Assembly (NCBI GenBank): GCA_020064725.1
Contig: JAGTWJ010000017.1
Span: 806,001-870,000 of the forward strand
From: Drechslerella dactyloides
Lineage: Eukaryota; Ascomycota; Orbiliomycetes; Orbiliales; Orbiliaceae
Direction of reading: 5' to 3'
Length of the DNA stretch: 64,000 nucleotides
The position numbers and the translations under genes were made by a program. A model generated the notes under the pieces. It did no database searches and had not been told where the DNA came from. It worked only from the letters and a program-made list of their open reading frames with translations. This document shows, piece after piece, positions 34,419 to 45,216 of this stretch (position 1 is its first letter; each line of letters starts with the position of its first letter).

Positions 34419-35670
34419 ATGGAGACGATACGACAGGGTCCCGGCCACGTCGCGCCTCAATTCACCGCCTTCTCGAATGGCAACACTGCTCAGGACTCAA
34501 ACTACGGCGTCCAGTTCTCGAACCCATGGAAGGGAGGCCCGACTCCAACATCAGCTGCCTTCTCGGGCTTGACATCCACTGCCAATGACCTGGCTGCTCT
34601 TAATCAGCAGCATCAACAGCAGCAGCAATCTCTGCGACATAATAGTGTGTCCACATCCTTCGAGCAGATGAACTTGAACCTGCCAACTTCGAGAGCATTT
34701 TCCTCACATAGCGGTTATGCTACAGATTTCATGCCGGGTACTTCTTTCCCAACAACATATGCGGACACCACGCAGACGACAACCTCGCCGACTGCTCGTG
34801 CCCCATATAACGTGGTTGGATTCAACACCTACGACCAGGCCGCCACCAGGAATACCAATCTGTATAACACCCTCCCATCCTCCCTAGCAGAAGACCGGAG
34901 ATTCTCTCATCCTGGCCTGCTCTCTCCCACTGCTTCTTCGCTCATGGACTCACCTTTGGAACCTCTGCGGCAAAGACAAGCGTCTTTGATAGATTACACC
35001 AGGCCCAGCGTCACTGGTAGCACATATCATACTTCAGACACTCTGGACTCGGCCCGTGGGATGCTGGCCCTTAACCAGAATGCCACCCGCTTCAACTTCC
35101 CACATAATGGTCACCGGGCGTCGAGTTCGGCATCCTCCAGCAGCTACTATCCTCAGTCGACGGCTTCGTCAATCTCATCTGCCAGCTCGTACCCTTACTA
35201 CTCCGGGTCGATGGACTCCACTGGTAGCACTGATCTCACCTCCATCTCGGACATGTACGACTCTTCTCGTCCCAACCTGCCACGCCCGATGGGTATGATC
35301 CACAGCCAGCAAATGATGCACCACCACCCCACGGGTCAGGCCGCCATGATGGGTCAGTTTAGCAGCCGGATCCAATCCAGCGCGGCCAAGAAACACAAGT
35401 GCAAAGTCTGTGATAAGAGATTCACACGCCCGTCTTCGCTGCAAACGCACATGTACAGCCACACTGGCGAAAAACGTAAGTTCAGATCTATTCTCTGATA
35501 TGAAAGTTGTGTTGTGACAGGCTGCTAACGTTCGATATGTAATAGCATTCGCATGTGAGGTTGAGGGTTGTGGCCGACAGTTCTCAGTTGTGTCGAACCT
35601 TCGCCGACACAGGAAGGTCCACAAGGCCCATTCCGATACTGAGACTGTTAGCAACTCTGGGAGCATGTAA
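34419..35670 (+). CDS. C2H2 zinc-finger transcription factor
   Basis: Two exons, 34419..35475 and 35546..35670, with a 70-bp phase-1 intron (GTAAGT...ATAG), give 393 aa. The start METIRQGPG follows a C/T-rich leader; in-frame codons upstream have no ATG. Residues 1-320 are low-complexity: a Gln/His run (QQHQQQQQ) near residue 70 and long Ser/Tyr/Thr-rich segments, like an activation domain. Two tandem C2H2 fingers close the protein: C328-x2-C331...H344-x3-H348, then linker TGEKPF, then C356-x4-C361...H374-x3-H378. The intron splits this linker, and splicing makes TGEKPFACEVEGCG. The pair resembles the fingers of fungal developmental regulators such as the FlbC group, but I cannot assign an orthologue. 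It is probably a nuclear DNA-binding regulator. It sits alone between two gene-poor stretches. Confidence 0.92.
35476..35545 (+). other. Intron of the C2H2 gene
   Basis: 70 bp, donor GTAAGT, acceptor ATAG, branch-like GCTAAC. It lies exactly in the linker between the two zinc fingers. Confidence 0.92.
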
Positions 35671-37021
35671 TTGCGCCCTTCCTACGCTCCACTATACTTT
35701 TTCTCATTGCATTATTCGGGAGCGCGCATTTGAATGATACGTCCTTCAAGCGCGCATTTTACGACCACCGCCATAATTAACGATCGCTACATTAATTCTG
35801 TTATCGCCTACAACTTTTCCATGCTTTACGGGGGTACAACAAAAATATCTTTCTAGACGGTGGTGCATCCTTTTCTTTTCTCTATATTCTTTTATACCAG
35901 TCATTCCCGGGAACAGGTTTTTCGTCGAAAAGTTGAGCAAAACACCAAAAAATATCGGTCCACGTTGACGGTTCCCGAATATACCCAACCCGCCCTTAAT
36001 CATCACTAATGTCTCCGATCGTGACTCCGATCGCTGGATACAATCGTTCAGATACACTTTTAACTTTACCTTCGGTGTATATTGTTTCCTGGATGTTCAT
36101 GGGGAGTTTTGATCATTTGTTCTTTGATGCTTTGTACTCGGTCGCTTGTCGCTCGAATTTGTATACTACCCGCTGATTTGGTGGAGGTGGTGTTCTCACT
36201 GCTTTTTTTTCTTACTCTTTTCTTTTGTTTTTTGGGTTTAGGGGTGGTTTTGGTTTTTTTGGACACTGTTCTCCTGACTCGGAATCTCACGTCTTTTGTG
36301 TGCTGCCTGGTACCTAGGAAAAAAGGTATCATTTGGCAGGCTGTTCTCAGCATCTGTATTTTCCGTGGCGTTCGGGGCGTTTTTTCAACTGTGTTTTTTC
36401 TTTTTCCTAGCACGTCGCCCTCCCGATGCATGGCTCGCTGGTCTTTTCCCTGTTTTTTTTGGGAACCCTCGTGAGGACAGGAACTTGGATTTCTCTCTAT
36501 TTGTTTCTCGCCCCAACTAACTGGCTTGTCTAGTATGGTGGGGTGCGAACATGGGAGAGAGCAAGAAGGAACAAGAGAGGGAGGCAAAGAGATCTAACGC
36601 GAGGGCTGGACAGCTAGTTAGCTCGCTGTCCTGCATTCTTAGATGGCAGTTCTACGTGAGAGCCAGCTGACCTAAGGATGGATACATAGTACTATAGAGA
36701 TGCCATTGCGCGGGAAATAAAAGAATTATTTTTGGTCTATCAACTGCACCAGTTCAAATCGCACGAAATCGTGACTAGAGGATGCCATTACTGGTGACAT
36801 TGTGATTGGGAGGACAGGGTTGATGCGCTCCGACTATGAAGCATTCGGTTACGTACAGACGTGGATGTGTGCAGGACGGCGACGACGGCAGCGCTGCAGG
36901 ATCGATTATCGACTAGGTATTTTTCGGCATACGGATTGTGAAGACATGCGATGCGGGTAACGGTGACTTGAGCCTTTTACCCCGGAGTGCATCTAGCGGA
37001 CAAACGAACGGACAAACAGAT

Positions 37022-37038
37022 GAGCGAGCGAGCGAGCG
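37022..37038. repeat. GAGC microsatellite
   Basis: Four perfect GAGC units. Confidence 0.85.
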
Positions 37039-38363
37039 AACGTTGATCAATTGAACCTATAGTGCAAATGTCTGTAATGTCTGTGGTTAAGTGTATGCAG
37101 GTGGCCTCGCACGAAAGGTGCGCTGCGCTGCGGAGTTGGAGGCGCGGCTGCAGGGCTTCGTGCTTGTGTTTCTTGGTCTGGTTGGTGCGGTGTGCAGTTT
37201 TTCGCTTGCGAAAGCCACACCTTGTTTCTACGACTGGGTTGTGCTGGGTGAGACTTTGTGTTAGATGGGCCGAGGATGAAATCTACTTGCGGCTTCGACG
37301 CAGTTATGCGATTTGATTGATGGGGCCGGAGTGTTAAGACAATAATATGTAGCACAAAGTTTTTCGCGCGCACGGTTACATTTGTATCTAGAAATTTGGC
37401 TTGTCAGGCTGCGATATATGTCTATAACATACGGATGCAATTGTATAATATTGCATTCGGATTCTTATTGGATTTATTATTTCTCGGCGCGTCGGACATT
37501 GGAGAAGCATGCGGTAGCTAGGGCCGGGAGAGATGCATGCTGAAGTTCAGTGCGTGGCAATGGTAAGGTGTGGCGCGGAAATTAATTATTGGATACGAGA
37601 TATATCCAGCATGCGATGGGTGTATACTTGATACAACAAGAAGTGGTGAGCTCAGGGCAAACTTTATTGATATTGTTGAAGGGGTTGATATTGATTGTGT
37701 TATGCGATTACTGTCAGCGAGAAATTCAATTGCCATAAACATATGTGTAATACGCATACTAGTTGAAGGCACTTAGCTCGTGGCTTAAGTAAATTTTGAT
37801 ATTATAACTCGTGCACGTGGTGCGTGCCCTGAACGTACATACACTCGAGATGGGGAAATTACAACGTCTCAAATAGTCCAAAGGCACGTAGATGCCTAGG
37901 TGTATTATAGGTTGTCGAGGTATATCGAGCATACGATATCTTGCAGGCCTGAATTCATCTGCACATATTTCGAATTCTCGTGTTCACGATTGACTGGCAG
38001 GTGTATGCTCGAGTCGATGGGGAGCGCGATATCAATATTAAGGTAATGCGGAGGAATCGAAGAAATTTCGAAACGGGTTGCGCAATTCCAACACTGGATC
38101 CGAATCCAATTCACGACATGAGAGTTACGCAGCTCGGGCTTCCCCGCTGCCTATCACCACCTACTCCACATATCATTGCAGGGAAACCTTTAATTTACCC
38201 GCTCGCCTGCCCATCCATATCTGCAGTCCGACATGTTGTCTGCGGATCGGCTGCGCATGCCAGCGAGGGCTGATCCTGCGGATTGTCGCGTCGCGTGCTG
38301 CCAGCCAGGCATTTTTATCCACGGTATCCATGCATGCCGATGGTTTATTGATTCTGTTCACGT

Positions 38364-38389
38364 TGCATGCATGCATGCATGCATGCATG
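38364..38389. repeat. TGCA microsatellite (self-complementary)
   Basis: About six perfect TGCA units. The unit is its own reverse complement, so the tract can form a hairpin or cruciform. Confidence 0.88.
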
Positions 38390-40389
38390 GCAGGCTGGAC
38401 ACCCGAAGGATTTGATAATCTCAGGTGTGTGGATGTTAAGAAAACCACGGAAATCTCATCATCATTGCGCAGGTCGGTATCGCTATGTGCTGATTTGTTC
38501 GCCTCATTTTTCCCTAGCAGTGCAGACGTAACAAGCTAGCCCAGTAACCGGCGCGAAGGCCCGATGGGCGCTGGTTTTTATGCGCGTGCGCTGGAAGTAT
38601 GCACATATACGCTGTAGCGGGTGGCAAACGAGACCCTGACGTCGATGCGGCAGATGGAGCTCAGAAGTGTGTCCTCCAGGCAGCCATATTTCTGCTTCAG
38701 ATGCATTGCATCGGCAAGGCTAGCTAGCTTCGAGGGGTGTTCCGTTAATGTTACTCATTAACGTTACGACCAAGCGCGAGCTTGAGAGGCTACAGGGCGG
38801 CGTGAAATGTAGGGCAAGACAAGCCCATGAGGTACGTACCGGTATATTTTCGGCGCAGAAAACCAGATTTTGCAGACCGCCTCGCCAATGAGGTGGGTAC
38901 ATATTTGGTAATTGTCATTGTGGTCATCCCTAATGTTTGTGCGGATATGCCGAACATGGCAAATGCAAAGCGGTGGCGGAACGAGTTAATTAAGGAACTC
39001 GCTGGTTTGAATTCAAGGCCCGTTCTGTTCTGCGGGAGCATGCTCGGATCGCGGAAGTACTGACATGCAGACAGCTGGACGTATTTGTGGGGGAGTTGGC
39101 TGTACGTACGTGTGCGCATGCAACCTCCAAGCCTGCTTTCTGAACAGTACTTCGTATAGACGAGGGAGAAACATGTCCATTGTGAGTATAAGAGGCTCTG
39201 CGAAGATTACACATAAGCGGATATACGTTACTGCCCCCATGGTTTGATTCGAAATTGACAATCGTGATCGGTTTACAAGCTGGCGAGTTTCTTAAAATGC
39301 CATAGTAATCGTATCGAGGCTGAGGCATCTTCACTCAACTGCCCGACTCAATCGATAAAACAAGGAGTTACTCGACTCCATCTCGAGAGTTCACGCGAAA
39401 AAGCAAGTGAAGGCCAAGCCTCAATGACGTCATTCCGCATACGGCAGGTCAGCCAGCAAATTCTCCACCGCAGCGCGCAGAACAGCGATGCTTCCTATTG
39501 GCTTGGATTGCAAATGCGAGGATAGCAAGGGTGAAGCAGGAGCTGTGGTGGTGTGGGGCCTGCAGAGGACGCCGGTGCTTTTTCCTGGTGTGCTGTGCCC
39601 CACCCGCCCTTTTCTCTGCTGCTGAACTGCTGAAAAACTTGGACGCTGCACGGAGAACTGCCTGTTTGTGTCCAAGTACCGTCGATGGTGCAGACGGTTT
39701 GATTCCGGAGGGAGGCGTATTATGCAAGATTGCAGTAGACTTGTCTGATAAGGTTGGCTTTGAGCAGGTTTTTTTTTGAGTTCCCTCCCTCGCTTCTGCG
39801 GGTGGGATGCTGGATTGGTTTCTCTGCATGGACAGTGGGAGAGTAGACAGTGGAATGTGCCGATGCAGTTATATTTGGAAGCTGGGGCAACGATCAATCT
39901 CGGCTGGCTATGTCGTTGCGTCGGGAGCAGAAACCACGGATGTCGATATCGAGCAGGAAGTCGCATGCGGGTTTACAATATTGCAATGCTTTCATTTAGA
40001 AATCCTATACTGTAGACTGGGTATTCCATCCCCCACCCCCCGAGTCATGCATTCAAGCCTCTGAGACTTGAAGGCGTTCTTTAGTGTGCGCACGCACTTG
40101 TAAGTATAAATTCATATGGAGGCGTATTATAGGTGTAACAATAGAATCTGTGGGCGTCTGGCATAGTGCACTTTCGCTAACTTTGCCATGCATTTTGCCT
40201 GATTACGATGCGAAACCATAGTTCGGTTTGCCAGATGCAATGATATCAGTGTAATTGTCACAGTCAGACCAGGCGTGCGACAGAATTCTCGCACCTACCT
40301 CGGCAAGGCCTCCAGCCAAGTAAGGATTTGAAATGGGGAATGCGCGCGATCGGACGATCGATGCGGTGCATATGTGAGCGCAGGGACTA

Positions 40390-40899
40390 GCGAGCGCGAG
40401 CTCGTGAACTAAGCGTCGAATCGAAGATCGGGTCGAGAAGTAGCCCGCCTCCACGAATTTGAAACATCAGTGTCGCCTCGATCGGGATACCTTCCACCTC
40501 CTGTTACGTTGCTCGGGTTGAACTTCGTGGGTACCGTGCAGTGCGGGCAAGGCGATTCTTGGCATCAGCAAGGGCAACTGTCCAGACGTCCGTCCTTGGA
40601 GAGGCAGAGGAACAGGCCCTGTATCCCCGGACACATATGGCGTCACTGTCCCCGGGTCTCGAAACAACAAACTCGCGCAGTTGCTTCGCCTGGAATGCAG
40701 CTACTGAATCACATACGACATCAAGCCAGTCCTCCGTATACTTGCCAACTTGGCAAGTAATGGCCATTGCTCCGGGAGGGTCCTCGGCCGGGCTGGGGTT
40801 GCAGATACCGGCCTCGCAATTTTCATCATCGGCGCCGTCGACGGGGAAGGAGCGCGATCGAGGGTTAGTTGGAACTGTCGAATCCGGGAGCTGCAACTG
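40390..40899 (-). pseudogene. Possible broken cysteine-containing gene, unresolved
   Basis: On the minus strand a 130-codon open frame (40,896-40,504) starts right after a TTGCAG acceptor-like site and reads like protein: DDENCEAGICNPSPAEDPPG, then VGKYTEDWLDVVCDSVAA. Just before its end another frame becomes protein-like, SPCPHCTVPTKFNPSNVTGG, running to a stop near 40,409. The two cannot be joined by an intron of plausible length that I can see, so a frameshift (decay) or chance is possible. No function can be given. Confidence 0.22.
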
Positions 40900-43512
40900 T
40901 CAGATACTAACGAGAATCTTGGACAGAGGATACATGTCCATCTGCATACTTACGTACAAGCATACTAGTCAACGTTGGACCGAACCCTGAACTAAGCGAA
41001 GCAATGACAAGGCACATATTTGAAGCACTCCTCCCTATGAGTGAACGTCTCGACTGTAGGATCATGACGAGCAGCAAGCATGGGCCTGGACACCGTTGGC
41101 TAGAGCTTTCCTTTGGCCTTCCGAGTCGAGCAAGTCAGCTCTTGCGCCTCTATGCATGCAAGCATCGCGGAACCCAAAGAACTTTGGACTCGAATATGCG
41201 CATGCAAGTACCGTGGTATGTGCCAGGGGTGCAGGGTGCATGCCAGCCTAGAACCATTGGCGAATCGGTGGTATTTGTCTCTCGGCCCGGAGTTGCATCT
41301 GCATTTCTCGCAACAGCCACAAATGTACAACTTGCATCCTTCGATGCAGACAAAACATACACAATTAGCAATTGGCGAATAAGCTTTGTGGAGGATGCTG
41401 GCTCGAACGTTAGTAAGAACCTGGCTAGCGGCCGTCGTGCGGAAGGGTCTGAAACGCGAATTATCTGCGTCCTGCTGTGTCTGGAAGGCGAGATTCGATT
41501 GCGAGTGGGATTTCAAGATAACGGCGTTTGGGGACTGCGCTAGTAACGTGATGTTGCATGGTGTGACGCGACGGCTCATAGGCACATGCAAGAGTTCGTG
41601 GATGCTGGACCATCAAGCGTATATGCGGGTTCGAGGAGGCGTATCGGTGCCTTGGCTGATGGGATCTCTCCTCATGCGCATATGCGTGGTGGAGCCGATC
41701 ATATCGTGAGTTTGGACCCTTCAACTTTTCAATTCGGTTTCATGCACCCGCTTGTGAAGGGATATAATTGAACTGACGTAGATGGCTTGCATTACACGCG
41801 CTATAATTTCTCTCGTAAATTAAACGCCGACCGCGAAGCGCTGCGTGCACGCGTGCGTGATCGACCGCACATACATCGTGCTGCTAGGCCTCAGTGTACA
41901 CGTGTGCGCACGCTAGGCATCAGTATAAGTCGTACGTTTATATCTGTTCATCTAGCTGTGCAAGACTGCAGATTGCTATATTTCTCTGTGTAATATATAA
42001 TAGGTGTTGCATTGACGGGTCAATTCAATGCAGTATGGAAGTCGATCGTATACGTATTGATATCGGTATATTGCGGATCTTTCGAACCTGACTGAAAAGA
42101 GCAATAGAAACTTCTTAGTAGGTTCCAACTGTGGCACCACTAGCTCTGGATAGTATTAGCGGTCCTCAGAGCTGTTCAATCCACAGCAATTGAAAAGCTT
42201 CTTTTGGCAATACAACGGAGACAACTCCATTGAGCTCTTGTCTCAGGGCCTGTATTACTATTTGCCAAGTTGCGGCTGAAGTCTGTCGTGGAAATAACTC
42301 ATGATTTCACCGTATTATATATACGATGCTGGAATGCATTTCCAACGATCAAATATATTCCATACTAGCTGGAAGCGTGAGTAAGCTTACGTTCATATTT
42401 TGATCTCATGAGTAAACGCGTATACTGGCTCAATCCGAAATATACGCGTCCTGGTCATGACTAATCTAATATTTCTACGTATATATGCTCTATTGGCTAC
42501 AGCGCTATCGCACCACGTGTATATAAGCAATTGAGATTAAGGTAGTATATTATAAGATATCTTGGAAGCTGTGCACTGTTTAGCAGGTTCACAAAAGCTG
42601 TCTCTTGTAGGCTCTAAGGTTCGCAATTAGCGCAGGAGGCTGTCAGACGGGTCATAATCAGCGTGCCAGGAACTGGTTATCCGATCATGAGACGAATGTA
42701 TATATGCAAATTCGATGCTGCAAGCACTTGCGGATTTACGTAACAGTCTTAGTTGATTACTGTTCAACATCCGATCTCGCAAGTCAGACTCCCCGCGTGA
42801 ATAACGGGGGATTCTGGTTCCTGATGCCAGCAGAATCTGTTCAAGGCGGCTTTTGAAAATTCAGATTCGGATTGCCTCGTAGATTAAAATCGAATTCAAC
42901 GATGGACATAATTTTGACAAGTACATACGTGAATATAGCTGTTGCGAGGTCACGGGTGTCAGATATAATTCTCACCTGAAATCTAGTATGTGTTATGGCA
43001 AGGTCTTCAGCGGATCCAGTACGTAGCTACGCTGTTAGTGCTCCTGCATCTCTATATGCTACCCACTAGAATTACTTCTGAAGCGATCTTGGAAGTGGTC
43101 TGTCTCTATGAAAAGGTTCGAGGACGCCTGGCAACCTGTATAAATTTCAAATGCATTTGTCATCAACGCTGCGGCCAACCCATAAAGCTTGGTGGAATTG
43201 TAGTCTTTATTGGTTTCGTAAACTAAACTCGGCACATCGGCTTCGCCGGTTAAAGTACGGCAATCTGGCTTGCGAGACAAAGTTTTTATCGTATGCTACG
43301 CGATTGAGACGTAGGAGGAGTAACTGCAATTGATTATCATATCATAAACACATAAGTAAACTCATTTCTATATTTGCAGAGACAAAGTTCCAGCGCTATT
43401 CTATCGATCGTATAGGTCTAATCTAGGAATGCTAACATGAATACTATATATCGTTACGACTCTGACGTCGGACCACCTACCGCGGCCTAATAAAACTCCA
43501 GCTCGATTTTCC

Positions 43513-45216
43513 TTAATTACCCAATATAAACTCCGGCTCAGGGCCATTCCGCGGTCGCGCATGCGGCCAGCAGTCATTCTTATCCGTGAGATCGGTCCGG
43601 TCAAGTGCGCCCCTAACCATCCTATCCGCGACAGGCCCGTACCATGCCTTGACGAAAAGATAAGCCGCCATCATAACATGTGCATGTCTAGCCTTCGTCT
43701 CGTCTACTCGATTATGCAGCAACATTATCCGCCGCACGATTTTATATGGCAAGTCCTGTAAGCTGACGTGCTTACTAGTGCTGCCGGTAACTGGGCTTAC
43801 ATCCAGCCCGCGGATGATGCATAAAGCGGTGTCCAGCGCGGATTGGCCAGCGACAGGCACCAATCTGTGATTCGTGGGACCCTCTGGCGTTTCCACAATC
43901 TTGCACTCTGTTGCAAGGTGCAGCCAGCGGCTCGACCGCCAGATGCTTTCCGACGCCTCGGAACGCGGGTTCAACACGACGTCGAAGGCTTCGATTCTCG
44001 TAATCTTGACGCTGGCGATCCCACAGCGGCGGCAGCCGCCCCAGTCTGCGCGGGGGCGGATGTCGCAGATGCATCGTGGACCGTTTGTGCCCCCGCCGAA
44101 ATCTAGGGCGCCTCGGAGTGGAAGCAAGCAATGAAGGCAGTAGCTTGTGTACCAGAATTTCTCGTAGACGGGTTCTTGATAGGCGGATTCGTCCTTCATG
44201 CGTCCCTGGAGGACGTCGCTGGGGGTGCCAATTTTGCTGAGCTTGGTTTTGAGGGGTGGGGAGGGGATCCTATTGGATCTGGCGGAAGGTTTGAGGCCGC
44301 ATTCTGCGGCGAGGAAGCGGAGGGGATATTGAGTTCTATGGCCGACAAGCCATCGGGCGCGCGGGGTAGTGCTTTGTGGATGAAAGAGACGAGTGAGACC
44401 CCAGTGGCTCATATCATCGTCTTCAGCGAGGTATCGCTCTGCGCCGAGCTGGGTCTCCGCGGACTGGTAGCGTCGACGGGAGAGGAGGTCGCGTGGGCAG
44501 CGATGGTGAGAACACCAGACAGTCGAGTAATATTCACCTTGAGCGAGCTTGCATTTGCGTTCCTCCAATTCTGACGATGCGTAGAGGAACTTAGCCTTGT
44601 AAGCACGATAGAGAGATGGCGAGAAGAAGATGCCTGTCGCACTGTCGAGCATGAGGGCGGATGAACAGGAGGCTGGCGAACATAACGGGTGGTCGCAGTA
44701 TGGACATAGATATGGGCCTGTTGTGTTTTCATCCTGAGATCCATATTCCCTAGGCTGCTGATACATCAGCCGGGAACTAATTCGACGAGAACATTCCTCT
44801 GGATGTGTAGGCGTTTCAGTCGGCGTGTATGCTTTGTCTACCCCGTATATCGGACGGCGGAGATATCGTAGACCTCTGGCGCTGACTGATAGTGCAATTC
44901 GGTCTCGGAAGGAGACATGTTGGATAATCATGTCCATGATGTCCAGAGGTAGGTTTAAGAAGTGAGAAGGCGAGTTCGGGTCGATATCATTGGAGTTCTC
45001 ACTACTATTGGTACTTTCCGCATTTTCCACCGTGAGTGTCGGCTTGGTATAATTTGGAGGTGTAGATATCGATATAGTGCGGCAGATGGGTTGCGTATAC
45101 GAGTTGTTGGAGTCCATCTTTGAAATATGAAGCTTCTTGAAAGCCTTCTTTAGCATATTTCGGTTATTGTCGTGGTCGATGTATCGTTCAAAGAATTGAT
45201 CGAAATGGCAATTCAT
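43513..45216 (-). CDS. F-box-like cysteine-rich protein B (paralogue of the gene at 2,697-4,469)
   Basis: A single-exon gene of 567 aa. It shares with protein A the same layout from end to end: an AFKKL motif near residue 25; an F-box-like segment at about 86-120 (LPLDIMDMIIQHVSFRDRIA); a first Cys cluster C171-x2-C174-x4-C179-x4-C184 followed by SSALMLDSATGIFFSPSLY; a second site YYSTVWCSHHRCPRDLLS with C235 and C240; then CLHCLLPL, a GCRRCG motif followed by VKITRIEAFDV; and an aligned C-terminus. The conserved spacing supports zinc binding. Role inferred: Skp1-linked substrate adaptor, target unknown. The N-terminal linker is Ser/Asn-rich here but acidic and Pro-rich in A, so the two have diverged considerably and are not a recent copy. 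Confidence 0.85.
   Translation of the reverse strand: MNCHFDQFFERYIDHDNNRNMLKKAFKKLHISKMDSNNSYTQPICRTISISTPPNYTKPTLTVENAESTNSSENSNDIDPNSPSHFLNLPLDIMDMIIQHVSFRDRIALSVSARGLRYLRRPIYGVDKAYTPTETPTHPEECSRRISSRLMYQQPREYGSQDENTTGPYLCPYCDHPLCSPASCSSALMLDSATGIFFSPSLYRAYKAKFLYASSELEERKCKLAQGEYYSTVWCSHHRCPRDLLSRRRYQSAETQLGAERYLAEDDDMSHWGLTRLFHPQSTTPRARWLVGHRTQYPLRFLAAECGLKPSARSNRIPSPPLKTKLSKIGTPSDVLQGRMKDESAYQEPVYEKFWYTSYCLHCLLPLRGALDFGGGTNGPRCICDIRPRADWGGCRRCGIASVKITRIEAFDVVLNPRSEASESIWRSSRWLHLATECKIVETPEGPTNHRLVPVAGQSALDTALCIIRGLDVSPVTGSTSKHVSLQDLPYKIVRRIMLLHNRVDETKARHAHVMMAAYLFVKAWYGPVADRMVRGALDRTDLTDKNDCWPHARPRNGPEPEFILGN

Larger units (their letters stand above)
35671..43512. other. Gene-poor stretch of 7.8 kb
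   Basis: 35.7-36.6 kb is T-rich and probably holds the 3' UTR of the C2H2 gene. From 36.6 kb on there is no recognised gene. A GCTAGTTAGC palindrome lies at 36,613-36,622, and GAGC and TGCA microsatellites are listed separately. Possible broken coding DNA at 40.4-40.9 kb is listed separately. An open frame at 41,004-41,543 (plus, 179 codons) has no motif. 41.8-43.4 kb is AT-rich with nothing seen. Confidence 0.55.

Noticed and set aside
36066..36587. 173-codon minus-strand Lys-rich frame and its plus-strand Phe/Leu-rich counterpart
   Set aside because: Both result from a T-rich tract that probably belongs to the 3' UTR and downstream flank of the C2H2 gene; the apparent membrane protein is a composition artefact.
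39430..39966. 178-codon minus-strand frame and opposing 93-codon frame
   Set aside because: Basic, Gln/Ser-rich composition without motifs, no start context and no splice evidence.
43775..44574. Frames on both strands within F-box B
   Set aside because: Shadows of the F-box B coding frame, which is confirmed by its paralogue.
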